A stretch of DNA of 64,000 nt from Ruegeria sp. HKCCD8929 (GCF_013031405.1 NZ_WPZY01000011.1:1-64000); one strand, 5' to 3'; counted from the stretch's first letter, positions 44,086 to 53,022 are shown. Notes: a model not told the origin generated them from the letters alone. Made by a program: numbers and translations.

Positions 44086-44223
44086 TCAGCGCCGCCCCCG
44101 CTTGTTCTTTTTCGCCTCGGCCGGGACGCGGGCCTTTTCCGCCTGCGCGGCCTTGGCAGCCGCCCCCGCCAGCAACAACCCCAACGCGCCGAGGGCCGCT
44201 AGTTCTCCAAGCAATGTCAGCAT
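44086..44223 (-). CDS. 45-residue membrane-anchored small protein in nuo operon
   Basis: An ORF of 45 codons: MLTLLGELAALGALGLLLAG, a single hydrophobic helix, followed by a strongly basic Ala/Lys tail ending KKNKRGRR. It starts one base after the stop of the 57-codon ORF upstream (TGACATG) and ends about 75 bp before nuoD. Its size makes it easy to miss. Consistent codon usage, tight spacing and a clear one-helix plus basic-tail topology support it as real. Probable accessory or assembly factor of complex I. Confidence 0.62.
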   Translation of the reverse strand: MLTLLGELAALGALGLLLAGAAAKAAQAEKARVPAEAKKNKRGRR

Positions 44224-44224
44224 G

Positions 44225-44398
44225 TCAGCGGCGCTCCAGCTCCTGCAGTTTCATCCCCATCCACCACAACAGCGCAATTGTGCCGAACGGGATCAGACAG
44301 ACCAGACACCAGTATTTGTTGATCCCGAAGAACGGCAGCAGCTTGACCATCGGAATGATAGTCAGCGCAGAAAGGATCAGCCACCAGATGCTTCCCAT
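44225..44398 (-). CDS. 57-residue double-pass small membrane protein in nuo operon
   Basis: 57 codons beginning [20 protein letters not shown] and ending GMKLQELERR. Two hydrophobic segments are separated by a short loop (FFGINKYWC), with two cysteines (WCLVC). The ATG overlaps the nuoC stop by one base (TGATG), a typical coupling signal, and the next small ORF begins one base after its stop. A competing 75-codon frame in the same place has unlikely composition and is rejected. Function unknown. Confidence 0.65.
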   Translation of the reverse strand: MGSIWWLILSALTIIPMVKLLPFFGINKYWCLVCLIPFGTIALLWWMGMKLQELERR

Positions 44399-45003
44399 CA
44401 CGTGTTCTCCTGTTTCTCATCTCCCGGCAGAATGTAGTTCGCACCGTCCCACGGGCTCATGAAGTCGAATTGGCGGTATTCCTGCACCAGGTTGACCGGC
44501 TCATAGACGACGCGCTTTTGCGCCTCGTCATAGCGCACCTCGGTGTAACCGGTGGTCGGGAAATCCTTGCGCAGCGGATAGCCGCGGAAACCATAGTCGG
44601 TGAGGATGCGCCGCAGGTCCGGATGGCCCGAGAACAGGATGCCGAACATGTCGAACACCTCACGCTCGAACCAGTTGGCCGAGGGGTGCACATCGATGAT
44701 CGACGGCACCATGTCATCCTCGCGGATCGACACCCGCAGGCGGATGCGCTGGTTCTGATACATCGACAGGAAGTGATAGACCACGTCGAACCGCTTGGCC
44801 CGCTCCGGATAATCCACACCTGTGATGTCCACCAGGCTCGAGAACTGGCAGTTCCGGTCGGATTTCAGATACTCGACGAATTCCACAAGGTTGGATGGCG
44901 CCACGTCGATGTTCAACTCGCCATACGTCACATCCCAGGCCAGCACGCAATTGGGGCGCTTGAGTTCGATATGCTGCCCGAGTTCGTTCAGTGCTTCGCT
45001 CAT
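44398..45003 (-). CDS. nuoC: NADH-quinone oxidoreductase subunit C
   Basis: 201 residues. The 30-kDa subunit of the peripheral arm, with no cofactor. The signature ERECFD-type region is seen as [20 protein letters not shown] followed by [19 protein letters not shown], which is diagnostic of NuoC. It is a separate gene from nuoD, unlike the E. coli fused form. Overlaps nuoB by 4 bp. Confidence 0.97.
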   Translation of the reverse strand: MSEALNELGQHIELKRPNCVLAWDVTYGELNIDVAPSNLVEFVEYLKSDRNCQFSSLVDITGVDYPERAKRFDVVYHFLSMYQNQRIRLRVSIREDDMVPSIIDVHPSANWFEREVFDMFGILFSGHPDLRRILTDYGFRGYPLRKDFPTTGYTEVRYDEAQKRVVYEPVNLVQEYRQFDFMSPWDGANYILPGDEKQENT

Positions 45004-45533
45004 CGTACAATCGTCCCCGTGCGGCGGATCTTGCGTTGCAGCTGCATCAGGCCATAGAGCAGCGCCTCGGCGGTCGGCGGGCAGCCGGGGACGTAGATGT
45101 CCACCGGAACGATGCGGTCACAGCCGCGCACCACTGAATAGGAATAGTGATAGTAACCACCGCCATTGGCGCAGGAGCCCATCGACACCACGTAACGCGG
45201 CTCGGGCATCTGATCATAGACCTTGCGCAGCGCCGGGGCCATCTTGTTGGTGAGCGTCCCAGCCACGATCATCACGTCAGACTGGCGCGGGGAGGCGCGC
45301 GGCGCGATGCCGAACCGTTCCGCATCGTAGCGCGGCATCGAGGTGTGCATCATCTCGACCGCGCAGCAAGCCAGACCGAATGTCATCCAGTGCAACGAAC
45401 CGGTGCGCGCCCAGTTGATGATGTCTTCGGTCGAGGTCAGCAGGAAGCCCTTGTCCTGCAGTTCTGCATTCAGGGCCTGGGTGGCGACTTCCTTGTCGAC
45501 GCCGGCGGTGTTTGCACCCGTCATCACTCCCAT
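45000..45533 (-). CDS. nuoB: NADH-quinone oxidoreductase subunit B
   Basis: 177 residues from the ATG at 45533 (AAAGGGG upstream). The ATG at 45524, which overlaps the nuoA stop as TGATG, is an alternative. Holds cluster N2: [15 protein letters not shown] with the tandem cysteines, [10 protein letters not shown], and [18 protein letters not shown]. The quinone-reducing end of the electron chain. Confidence 0.96.
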   Translation of the reverse strand: MGVMTGANTAGVDKEVATQALNAELQDKGFLLTSTEDIINWARTGSLHWMTFGLACCAVEMMHTSMPRYDAERFGIAPRASPRQSDVMIVAGTLTNKMAPALRKVYDQMPEPRYVVSMGSCANGGGYYHYSYSVVRGCDRIVPVDIYVPGCPPTAEALLYGLMQLQRKIRRTGTIVR

Positions 45534-45889
45534 TCCAGGGCCCCTTTCTTCCATTCATAGGCAAAGCCGATCGTCAGCACCGCCAGGAACACCATCATCG
45601 ACCAGAAGCCGACATCCGAAATGTCGCGGAACCCGACGGCCCAGGGGAACAGCATGGCAATCTCGAGGTCGAAGATGATGAAGAGGATCGACACCAGGTA
45701 GAACCGGACATCGAATTTCATCCGCGCATCGTCGAAGGCGTTGAAGCCGCATTCATAGGCGCTGACCTTTTCGGGATCGGGGTTGCGGACGGCCAGAACC
45801 ACCGCCGCGAGAATCAGGACAATTCCAAGGCCGACGGCGACGACCAGAAACACCAGGATGGGGAGATACTCCCGCAACAGCTCTTCCAC
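45524..45889 (-). CDS. nuoA: NADH-quinone oxidoreductase subunit A
   Basis: 121 residues, GTG start with AAAGGAG upstream. Three membrane helices. The loop [20 protein letters not shown], with the conserved cysteine and acidic residues near the quinone cavity, is diagnostic. First gene of the 14-subunit operon, about 57 bases after the predicted transcription start. Confidence 0.96.
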   Translation of the reverse strand: MEELLREYLPILVFLVVAVGLGIVLILAAVVLAVRNPDPEKVSAYECGFNAFDDARMKFDVRFYLVSILFIIFDLEIAMLFPWAVGFRDISDVGFWSMMVFLAVLTIGFAYEWKKGALEWE

Positions 45890-45952
45890 GAGTGGCTCCT
45901 TTCCTGCGCGCGGCTCTTAAGCGCGCCGTCAATTGGCGTGTTGACTGGACAT

Positions 45953-45981
45953 TCTCTACCTGCGCGGGGTCAGAGGGTCAA
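45953..45981 (-). promoter_or_regulatory. Sigma70-type promoter for the nuo operon
   Basis: On the reverse strand TTGACC (-35) is followed after exactly 17 bases by TAGAGA (-10). The transcript would begin near 45946 and carry a leader of about 57 bases before the nuoA GTG. It lies in the 185-bp gap between the enoyl-CoA hydratase gene and nuoA, both on the reverse strand. I saw no clear terminator for the upstream gene here. Confidence 0.5.
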
Positions 45982-46074
45982 CCAAGCGAAAACGCGCAGC
46001 GGCGGTTTAGTCGCGGCGCTAGCCGCCCGGAATTTCGGATGATTTCGCAAACGGCGCCCGCTGCGCAACAGACG

Positions 46075-46863
46075 TCAAACCTGACTGTTCCATGAAGGTT
46101 TTCTCTTGCCGAAAAACGCCGCGATCCCCTCGCGCGCCTCGTCGGTCTTCCACCGGTCCACCAGCGCCTGAATCGTCCGGTCGATCACGTCTTCGTCGAT
46201 CCGGGGGCCAAGGTCGCGGGCCAGTTGCTTGGCGGACGCCACCGCGCCCGGAGCGCAGGCGAGATAGGGGGCCACCTCGGCCTCGACCGCCTCGGCCAGC
46301 TGGTCGGCAGGCACGGATTTGGCCAGCAAGCCCAGTCCCACCGCCTCGGCGACGTCAAAGAGCCGCGCCGACATGAACACCCGCCGTGCCCGCGCCTCGC
46401 CCATCCGGGCGATGACATAGGGCCCGATGGTGGCCGGGATCAGACCCAGCCGCGTCTCGGTCAGGCCCATCTTCAGACTGTCCACCCCAATGGCGATGTC
46501 ACAGACCGAGGCCAGCCCCACCCCACCGCCAAAGGCATTGCCCTGCAAGGCCCCGATCACCGGCTTGGGCAGTGTGTTGAGCGCCTGCAACATCTCGGCC
46601 AGCTTGCGCGCTTCGACAAAACGCGTCTCCGGATCCGCAGCCATCTGGTCCTGCATCCAGCCCAGATCGCCGCCGGCGCAGAACGTCTTACCTGCACCGG
46701 TCAGCACCACCACCCGCACAGCGTTATCCGCAGCCAGCTGGCCCGCCGCCGCGCTCAGATCGGCCAGCATCTGCGCTGACATGGCGTTGTGTTTTTCGGG
46801 ACGGTTGAGGGTCAGCGTCGCGACGCCACGCGCGTCGGTGGAAACATCAATGGTTTCAAACAT
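46075..46863 (-). CDS. Enoyl-CoA hydratase/isomerase, probable methylglutaconyl-CoA hydratase
   Basis: 262 residues from the ATG at 46863, seven bases after AGGAG; in-frame GTG and ATG codons at 46866 and 46869 are alternatives. Crotonase-fold motifs: LTLNRPEKHNAMSAQML, GKTFCAGGDLGWMQ (oxyanion hole) and GNAFGGGVGLASVCDIAIG. Context with methylcrotonyl-CoA carboxylase and HMG-CoA lyase points to hydration of 3-methylglutaconyl-CoA in leucine breakdown. Last gene of the liu cluster; overlaps the kinase gene by 8 bp. Confidence 0.85.
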   Translation of the reverse strand: MFETIDVSTDARGVATLTLNRPEKHNAMSAQMLADLSAAAGQLAADNAVRVVVLTGAGKTFCAGGDLGWMQDQMAADPETRFVEARKLAEMLQALNTLPKPVIGALQGNAFGGGVGLASVCDIAIGVDSLKMGLTETRLGLIPATIGPYVIARMGEARARRVFMSARLFDVAEAVGLGLLAKSVPADQLAEAVEAEVAPYLACAPGAVASAKQLARDLGPRIDEDVIDRTIQALVDRWKTDEAREGIAAFFGKRKPSWNSQV

Positions 46864-47386
46864 CACCATTCTCCTGAGTTTCATTCCGGATGGCCGTCCC
46901 AAGAAGGGCGACAGCCTCCCGCAGAGTTGTCCTGGCCGTGTCGATGCGGAAATCGGGGGCCGGAAAAGGCTCGTATCGGCGCGCCTGCACCGCCTGCCAA
47001 TCAGGACCAACCCGGCCCGAAAGATCGACCGAGCGCGTCTCGACACGCTTGCGGTGTTCCACCTCATCAGAGCACCAGATCTCCACGTCCAGATGCCGCG
47101 CGCCGATTTTCCGAGAAACCTCCCGCCATGCATCACGCGACAGGCCAATCGGGTTCACGCAATCGGCAATGACGTCAAATCCCTGCTCCAGAGCGCCCTG
47201 TGCCACCGCCTGCGCCGCCGCATAACCGCCATCGGCAAGATCGTTGGTCTGCATATGCGAGGCCTTTATCGCGGTTTCGATCTGATCGATCCAAAGCCAC
47301 AGCGCGCCCGTCTGCCGCGCAACCTGGCGGGCAATGGTGGTCTTGCCGACGCCCGGCAAGCCGGACAGGCACATCAGCACCGGCAC
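46856..47386 (-). CDS. P-loop kinase-like ATP-binding protein
   Basis: 176 residues. The Walker A motif LSGLPGVGKTTIARQVA is at the N-terminus; WIDQIETAIKAS and FDVIADCVNPIGLSRDAWR follow, a pattern shared by predicted kinases of the adenylate/zeta-toxin/APS-kinase type. No partner domain. It abuts the HMG-CoA lyase gene and overlaps the hydratase gene, so it is co-expressed with leucine catabolism. Its substrate is unknown. Confidence 0.75.
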   Translation of the reverse strand: MPVLMCLSGLPGVGKTTIARQVARQTGALWLWIDQIETAIKASHMQTNDLADGGYAAAQAVAQGALEQGFDVIADCVNPIGLSRDAWREVSRKIGARHLDVEIWCSDEVEHRKRVETRSVDLSGRVGPDWQAVQARRYEPFPAPDFRIDTARTTLREAVALLGTAIRNETQENGDV

Positions 47387-48241
47387 CTAAGCCCCACGCA
47401 TTGCCCGGGCCATCCCGGCGGCTTCTTCCAGCACCTCCGCATTCAGCCCGGTTTCATAGCCCAGCCGCTCCAGATGCGCCGCCACCGCCTCGGTCGCCAC
47501 ATTGCCCGCCGCTCCCGGAGCGTAGGGACATCCGCCCAAGCCCCCGACGGCGGCATCAAACACCCGCACGCCCAGCGCCAGTGAAGCGTCGATATTGTCA
47601 ATGGCTCGCCCGGCAGTGTCATGATAATGCCCCGCCAGCCGCGTCATCGGTACGCGCTCGCGCACCGCCAGCAGCATCTGGGCAATCGAGGCCGGCGTTG
47701 CCTGCCCGATGGTGTCGCCCAGCGAAATCTCGTAGCAACCCAGTGCAAACAACCGGTCCGCCACTTCGGCCACTTTTTCCGGCGGCGTCGGTCCGTCATA
47801 AGGGCAATCGGTCACGCAGGAGACATAGCCCCGCACCGGCAGATCGATATGCCGCGCGGCCTCGAGGATCGGCACGAAGCGCTCAATCGATTCGTCGATG
47901 CTGGCGTTGATATTCGCCTTGGAAAACCCCTCGGAGGCTGAGGCAAACACCGCGATCTCATCCGCCTTCGCTGCTAGCGCATCCTCATAGCCACGCATGT
48001 TTGGCGCCAGCGCTGCATAGCGGATGCCGTCCGCCCGGGAAATCCCCGCCAGCACCTCAGCCGAGCCGGCCATCTGCGGCACCCATTTCGGAGACACGAA
48101 ACTGGCCACCTCGATCCGGTTGAACCCGACCCGGCTCAGACAATCGACCAGCGCCACTTTCTCGGTCACCGGGATCTCGCGCGCCTCGTTCTGCAGCCCG
48201 TCGCGCGGCCCCACTTCGAATATCTCGACCCGTTCGCTCAT
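47387..48241 (-). CDS. Hydroxymethylglutaryl-CoA lyase
   Basis: 284 residues from the ATG at 48241. Cleaves HMG-CoA to acetyl-CoA and acetoacetate, the last step of leucine breakdown. Motifs: FEVGPRDGLQNEAREIP with catalytic Arg/Asp, the metal-binding HYHDTAGRAI region and GLGGCPYAPGAAGN, the HMG-CoA lyase signature with its catalytic cysteine. Normal length. Confidence 0.94.
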   Translation of the reverse strand: MSERVEIFEVGPRDGLQNEAREIPVTEKVALVDCLSRVGFNRIEVASFVSPKWVPQMAGSAEVLAGISRADGIRYAALAPNMRGYEDALAAKADEIAVFASASEGFSKANINASIDESIERFVPILEAARHIDLPVRGYVSCVTDCPYDGPTPPEKVAEVADRLFALGCYEISLGDTIGQATPASIAQMLLAVRERVPMTRLAGHYHDTAGRAIDNIDASLALGVRVFDAAVGGLGGCPYAPGAAGNVATEAVAAHLERLGYETGLNAEVLEEAAGMARAMRGA

Positions 48242-48256
48242 CCCGGCGCCCTTCCC

Positions 48257-48316
48257 TGCTTCTTCTTGCTGCAAATACGCAAATCCCACCGCCGCAGCCT
48301 GCGCCGCCGCCGGAGG
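48257..48316 (-). repeat. Possible degenerate copy of the recurring intergenic element
   Basis: On the reverse strand CCCCTCCGGCGG is followed, after an insertion, by GGGATTTGCGTATTTGCAGCAAGAAGAAG. This resembles the element after rnj (CCTCCGGCGGGGATATTTTTTGGCAAGAGG). It lies between the methylcrotonyl-CoA carboxylase alpha and HMG-CoA lyase genes. The match is partial. Confidence 0.35.
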
Positions 48317-48326
48317 GGAAGCAACC

Positions 48327-50258
48327 TCATTCCTCTTCCAGCCGCACCAGCGCCGCCCCGGCCTCGACCTGAGCCCCTGCCCCGGCCAACACCTCGGCCA
48401 CCACCCCGTCGCGGGCGGCCAGGAGGGAATGCTCCATCTTCATCGCTTCCAGAATGGCCAGCCGGTCACCTTCCTTCACGGCCTGCCCGGCCTCGGCAAA
48501 CACCGCCTTCACCAGCCCCGGCATCGGCGCCTCGATCACGTTGGTATCGCCGCCTGCGGAGGCATCCCGGTCCAGCGGGTCGATCACGTCAAAGGCCAGT
48601 CCATATCCGTCGAACACGGTCACAACCGAACCGGCCACGGCCACATCCGGCATCGCCTGCCCGGCGATCCGCCAGCCTCCGTCGCGACGCTCGGCAAGCA
48701 CTTGATCCTCGCCCCACTGCCAGAGCTGCCGGTCCGGCCCGGCAACTTGCACATCCATCGGGAAAACCTCACCCTGCCAGGCCAGATCCACAGCTCGGTG
48801 TAGCGGCGCCCAGAGCGAGAAACCGGTTTCCTCACCGGTCTCGAACAGCCCCAAAGCCGTCATCGCTGCCGCCACCTTGTGCCGGGGCTCGGGCGCGGGC
48901 TCCCGCACCAACGTGTCCAGATCACGCGCGATCAGGCCGGTATCCACGTCGCCCGCCGCAAATCCCGCATGCCGGGTCAGCGCGCCAAGGAAGGCCAAAT
49001 TGGTGACGGTGCCGCCTACCTGCGTGCCGCTCAGCGCCCGGTCCAGTTTCGCCAGCGCCACCTCGCGCGTGGCCCCGTGCACGATAACCTTCGAGATCAT
49101 CGGGTCATACCACGGGCTGATCGTGTCGCCCGCCCGCACGCCGCTATCAGCGCGGCAGCCCGCCGGGAACCGCAGATGGGTCAGTGTACCTGTGGCGGGC
49201 AGAAAGCCCTTGGGCACGTCCTCGGCATAAAGCCGGGCTTCGAAAGCGTGGCCGGTGATGGTCAGGTCTTCCTGCCGCTTTGGCAGGCTTTCCCCGGCAG
49301 CGACGCGCAGTTGCCATTCCACCAGATCGACGCCAGTGATGGCCTCGGTCACGGGATGTTCCACTTGCAAACGCGTGTTCATCTCCATGAACCAGAACCG
49401 GTCGGGCCGCAGCCCGTCCGAGGCATCGACGATGAATTCCACCGTGCCCGCGCCCTTGTAGCCGATGACCTCGGCGGCGCGCACGCCCGCCTGCCCCATC
49501 GCCTCGCGCATCTCAGCCGTCATACCCGGCGCCGGAGCCTCTTCGATCACCTTCTGGTGCCGCCGCTGCAACGAGCAGTCGCGTTCGAAAAGGTGCACCG
49601 CATGGGTGCCGTCGCCAAAGACCTGCACCTCGATATGGCGGGGCTTGGCGACGTATTTCTCGACCAGCACCGCGTCGTTGCCGAAAGCCGTCCGCGCCTC
49701 GCCCCGGGCGCTGTCCAGCGCGGCAGCAAAGTCCTGCGGACGCTCGACCAGCCGCATCCCTTTGCCGCCACCGCCCGCTACGGCCTTGATCAGCACCGGA
49801 TAACCGATGGCGTCCGCCGCGCCGGACAGATGTTCCGGATCTTGATTATCTCCATGATAACCCGGCACCACGGGCACACCTGCCTGCTCCATCAGCACCT
49901 TGGCCGCGTCCTTAAGCCCCATCTTGCGGATCGCATCCGCCGAAGGGCCAATGAAGACCAACCCCGCCGCCTCGACGGCACCGACGAATTCGGGGTTCTC
50001 AGAAAGGAAACCATAACCGGGATGGATCGCCTGCGCGCCATTATCGAGCGCCGCCTGAATGATCACCTCGCCCCTCAGGTAACTCTCCGCCGGAGCCGCA
50101 CCGCCGATGCGGACGGCCTCATCGGCCATCTGTACATGCTTGGCCGAGGTGTCGGCGTCCGAGTACACCGCTACACAAGCCACCCCCATGGATTGAGCCG
50201 TTTCGATGACGCGGCACGTAATCTCACCCCGATTGGCGATCAGGATCTTGTCAAACAT
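48327..50258 (-). CDS. Methylcrotonyl-CoA carboxylase, biotin-carboxylase/carrier (alpha) subunit
   Basis: 643 residues. Biotin carboxylase domain first (MFDKILIANRGEITCRVIET, AVAGGGGKGMRLV, FMEMNTRLQVEHPVTEAITG), then a linker and a C-terminal biotin carrier domain with the attachment lysine in EAMKMEHS. The pairing with the beta subunit gene two genes upstream, plus HMG-CoA lyase downstream, identifies it as methylcrotonyl- rather than acetyl- or propionyl-CoA carboxylase. It needs BirA for biotinylation. Confidence 0.92.
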   Translation of the reverse strand: MFDKILIANRGEITCRVIETAQSMGVACVAVYSDADTSAKHVQMADEAVRIGGAAPAESYLRGEVIIQAALDNGAQAIHPGYGFLSENPEFVGAVEAAGLVFIGPSADAIRKMGLKDAAKVLMEQAGVPVVPGYHGDNQDPEHLSGAADAIGYPVLIKAVAGGGGKGMRLVERPQDFAAALDSARGEARTAFGNDAVLVEKYVAKPRHIEVQVFGDGTHAVHLFERDCSLQRRHQKVIEEAPAPGMTAEMREAMGQAGVRAAEVIGYKGAGTVEFIVDASDGLRPDRFWFMEMNTRLQVEHPVTEAITGVDLVEWQLRVAAGESLPKRQEDLTITGHAFEARLYAEDVPKGFLPATGTLTHLRFPAGCRADSGVRAGDTISPWYDPMISKVIVHGATREVALAKLDRALSGTQVGGTVTNLAFLGALTRHAGFAAGDVDTGLIARDLDTLVREPAPEPRHKVAAAMTALGLFETGEETGFSLWAPLHRAVDLAWQGEVFPMDVQVAGPDRQLWQWGEDQVLAERRDGGWRIAGQAMPDVAVAGSVVTVFDGYGLAFDVIDPLDRDASAGGDTNVIEAPMPGLVKAVFAEAGQAVKEGDRLAILEAMKMEHSLLAARDGVVAEVLAGAGAQVEAGAALVRLEEE

Positions 50259-50276
50259 TGCTTTTCTCCTGCTGCG

Positions 50277-50834
50277 TCAGTGACACCAACTCGGCCAACC
50301 CCGACCGGAATGCGGCCGGGCGTGGCCCGTTTCCACCATGAGACTGGCGAGAGATCGACCATCCAACCACACCTTGATCAGGGCCCGTTTGTCCACGTCC
50401 TTTCCTTCCCGGACGATTGTCACGTCCTTGGCCCCCATGACGGCCAGACGTAGCGCCCGACGCGCGGCAAAGGCCTCGAGAAACTCCGACTTGCATCTGG
50501 CATAGTACAATTTTGGCGCGCTGAACCCTTGCAGCCGCCCGACTTCGACACCGCGCGCCGGACACCAGGTACGCACGGTGTTGCCATCGACAACCGACAC
50601 GATCCGGCATCGGTCGTCCTGATCGGCGTCCTTCGACCACAAAAACAAGTCCGGCAGTATCTGAAACAGAACGAACGACACAACTATCGCGGCCAATACT
50701 GCCCTGAGATAAAGTCGCGGGTTCAGGATGCTTGGCAGCAAAGGCATGTTCGCCGCCCGAGGGTCTGCATCCGGGCGCCCTTGAACGTCGCCATTTCGGC
50801 CTGATGTACGCCCGGCGAACAGTCTTGTCTTCAT
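50277..50834 (-). CDS. SNase-like (thermonuclease-fold) membrane-anchored protein
   Basis: 185 residues from the ATG at 50834; an ATG at 50747 would give 156. One membrane helix (LYLRAVLAAIVVSFVLFQIL) precedes a staphylococcal-nuclease-like domain: CRIVSVVDGNTVRTWC, VGRLQGFSAPKLYYARC, VTIVREGKDVDKRALIKVWL and ASLMVETGHARP. The catalytic arginine/acidic set is only partly conserved (the usual DxDT is VDGNT), so nuclease activity is uncertain. It lies between the two carboxylase subunit genes, a position unrelated to any obvious nuclease role. Confidence 0.75.
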   Translation of the reverse strand: MKTRLFAGRTSGRNGDVQGRPDADPRAANMPLLPSILNPRLYLRAVLAAIVVSFVLFQILPDLFLWSKDADQDDRCRIVSVVDGNTVRTWCPARGVEVGRLQGFSAPKLYYARCKSEFLEAFAARRALRLAVMGAKDVTIVREGKDVDKRALIKVWLDGRSLASLMVETGHARPHSGRGWPSWCH

Positions 50835-50941
50835 CGCAATCGCTTAAGTTAAAAGTTGAACCCCGGCACCCCTGATCAAACAGGAGTTGTGTCAGGGCAG
50901 AGTGCGGTGCCTTTCGTTTCGATGCAAGCATGTCGAGCCCC

Positions 50942-52549
50942 TTACATCCGGAACACGCCAAAACGTGTCTCCTCGATCGGCGCGTTCAGCGCCGCACTCA
51001 GGGAAAGCGCCAGCACGTCACGGCTCTTGCGCGGGTCGATGATGCCGTCATCCCAGAGCCGCGCCGAGGCGTAAAGCGGGTGGGACTGGTGTTCGAACAT
51101 CTCCAGCGTGGGGCGTTTGAATTCGGCCTCCTCCTCGGCAGACCAGGTGCCGCCCGTACGTTCGATCCCGTCGCGTTTGACGGTGGCGAGAACCCCGGCC
51201 GCCTGCTCGCCCCCCATGACCGAGATGCGCGAGTTGGGCCAGGTCCACAGGAAACGCGGCTGATAGGCGCGGCCCGCCATGCCGTAATTGCCCGCCCCGA
51301 ACGAGCCGCCGACCAGCATGGTAATTTTGGGCACATTCGTGGTAGCCACGGCAGTCACCATCTTGGCGCCGTGCCGGGCGATGCCTTCGTTTTCATATTT
51401 GCGGCCGACCATAAAGCCGGTGATGTTCTGCAAGAACACCAGCGGGGTTTTCCGCTGCGAGCACAGCTCCACGAAATGCGCCCCCTTCTGGGCGGATTCC
51501 GAGAACAGCACACCATTGTTGGCGATGATGCCGATGGGGCAGCCCTTGAGATGAGCAAAACCGGTCACAAGCGTCTCGCCAAACCGCGGTTTGAACTCGT
51601 CAAAGCGCGAGCCGTCAACCAGCCGTGCGATCACCTCGCGGATGTCGTAAGGCGTGCGCAGGTCGGCGGGAACGACCCCCAGAATTTCCTCGGGATCATA
51701 CGCCGGGTCCTCCGGCGCCTCCAACCGTAGGCCGGGCTTCAGCCCGGCACCCCCGAAAGACCCAACCGCCCGCCGCGCCAGTGCCAGCGCATGGGCGTCA
51801 TCCTCGGCCAGGTAGTCGGCCACGCCGGATAGACGCGTGTGGACGTCGCCGCCGCCGAGGTCTTCGGCGCTGACCACCTCGCCCGTCGCTGCCTTCACCA
51901 GCGGCGGACCGGCGAGGAAGATGGTGCCCTGTTCCTTGACGATGATCGTGACGTCGGACATGGCCGGAACATAGGCGCCACCGGCAGTGCACGAGCCCAT
52001 GACGACCGCGACCTGCGGGATGCCCTTGGCGCTCATCCGCGCCTGATTGTAGAAGATGCGGCCAAAGTGGTCGCGGTCGGGAAAGACCTCGTCCTGATTG
52101 GGCAGGTTCGCGCCACCCGAGTCCACGAGGTAGATGCAGGGCAGATGGTTTTCCTCGGCAATCTCCTGCGCGCGCAGGTGTTTCTTGACCGTCATCGGAT
52201 AGTAGGTGCCGCCCTTCACGGTGGCGTCGTTGCAGACCACCATGACCTCCTGCCCCGCGACCCGGCCAATGCCCGCGACGACACCGGCGCAGGGCGCGGC
52301 TCTGTCATACATGTCATGCGCCGCTGTCGCGCCGATTTCGAGAAAGGGGGAGCCCGGGTCCAGCAGGTTCGCCACCCGCCTGCGCGGCAGCATCTTGCCG
52401 CGGGATTCATGCCGCGCGCGGGATTTCTCGCCGCCTCCCATGCGTGCGTCCTCGGCAGCGGCAGAGATCTGAGCCAGCGCGTCGAGATGCGCGGCGCGGT
52501 TTGCCTTGAAACCTTCAGAGGCGGGCATGGCTTTGGATGTGAGTTTCAT
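50942..52549 (-). CDS. Methylcrotonyl-CoA carboxylase, carboxyltransferase (beta) subunit
   Basis: 535 residues. Carboxyltransferase domains with [19 protein letters not shown] near the start, [19 protein letters not shown] and [16 protein letters not shown] (the methylcrotonyl-CoA carboxylase-type motif), then [15 protein letters not shown] and [20 protein letters not shown]. Transfers CO2 from biotin to 3-methylcrotonyl-CoA. 4-bp overlap with the Cys-rich exported ORF upstream. Confidence 0.94.
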   Translation of the reverse strand: MKLTSKAMPASEGFKANRAAHLDALAQISAAAEDARMGGGEKSRARHESRGKMLPRRRVANLLDPGSPFLEIGATAAHDMYDRAAPCAGVVAGIGRVAGQEVMVVCNDATVKGGTYYPMTVKKHLRAQEIAEENHLPCIYLVDSGGANLPNQDEVFPDRDHFGRIFYNQARMSAKGIPQVAVVMGSCTAGGAYVPAMSDVTIIVKEQGTIFLAGPPLVKAATGEVVSAEDLGGGDVHTRLSGVADYLAEDDAHALALARRAVGSFGGAGLKPGLRLEAPEDPAYDPEEILGVVPADLRTPYDIREVIARLVDGSRFDEFKPRFGETLVTGFAHLKGCPIGIIANNGVLFSESAQKGAHFVELCSQRKTPLVFLQNITGFMVGRKYENEGIARHGAKMVTAVATTNVPKITMLVGGSFGAGNYGMAGRAYQPRFLWTWPNSRISVMGGEQAAGVLATVKRDGIERTGGTWSAEEEAEFKRPTLEMFEHQSHPLYASARLWDDGIIDPRKSRDVLALSLSAALNAPIEETRFGVFRM

Positions 52550-53022
52550 TCCTTAACCTCCAAGGCAAGTCGCTGCAAATAACGCCATTGTACCCAATCA
52601 CCAGTTTTCAGATAAATGTCGCACCACGTTTCTATTGGGATTTCGTCAATGGGCGATGCGTCACAGACATCAAACACGTCTTCGACTAACTGCCGGTATT
52701 TACGTTCATAGTTACGCGCGGTCCAAGTCGATCCTTCAATTCTTTGAGGTATTCTGTCTTTGATCGCGAGAGAAACCGAAACCACATGATCGCCAAAATC
52801 AGTAAGGCACTGTAGTTGTTTATCTTTAGTGCGACCGGCCACACAGTATTGGACGGCCAGATCTGCGCAGTTGATGTCCATGACCATCCCATTGCCTATC
52901 TGCGTAAGTTGGGCGCAGCCGTCGAACCAATCAATAACGTCGATTGGCAATGGATCGGTTTCCGCATTAGCTTTGCAGACGAAGGACATAGAAAACGAAA
53001 TGGCAACCAGAAAGTACTTCAT
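52546..53022 (-). CDS. Cys-rich exported protein in the liu cluster (low GC)
   Basis: 158 residues. The signal peptide ends near CKANAETD. The mature part has six cysteines ([31 protein letters not shown]), probably disulfide-paired in the periplasm. Base composition is clearly more AT-rich than its neighbours, yet it overlaps the acyl-CoA ligase and carboxylase genes by 4 bp on each side. The C-x7-C pair and overall order resemble the exported protein at 55396-55926. No family recognised; an LprI-like fold is possible. Confidence 0.7.
   Translation of the reverse strand: MKYFLVAISFSMSFVCKANAETDPLPIDVIDWFDGCAQLTQIGNGMVMDINCADLAVQYCVAGRTKDKQLQCLTDFGDHVVSVSLAIKDRIPQRIEGSTWTARNYERKYRQLVEDVFDVCDASPIDEIPIETWCDIYLKTGDWVQWRYLQRLALEVKE

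Noticed and set aside
44217-44444. Reverse ORF of 75 codons overlapping the end of nuoC
   Set aside because: An alternative frame in the same place gives a coupled 57-codon membrane protein; the 75-codon frame has unlikely composition and no coupling.
46000-46074. Hairpin near GCGCAGCGGGCGCCGTTTGCG as a terminator of the liu cluster
   Set aside because: Pairing is interrupted and no T-run follows on the reverse strand.
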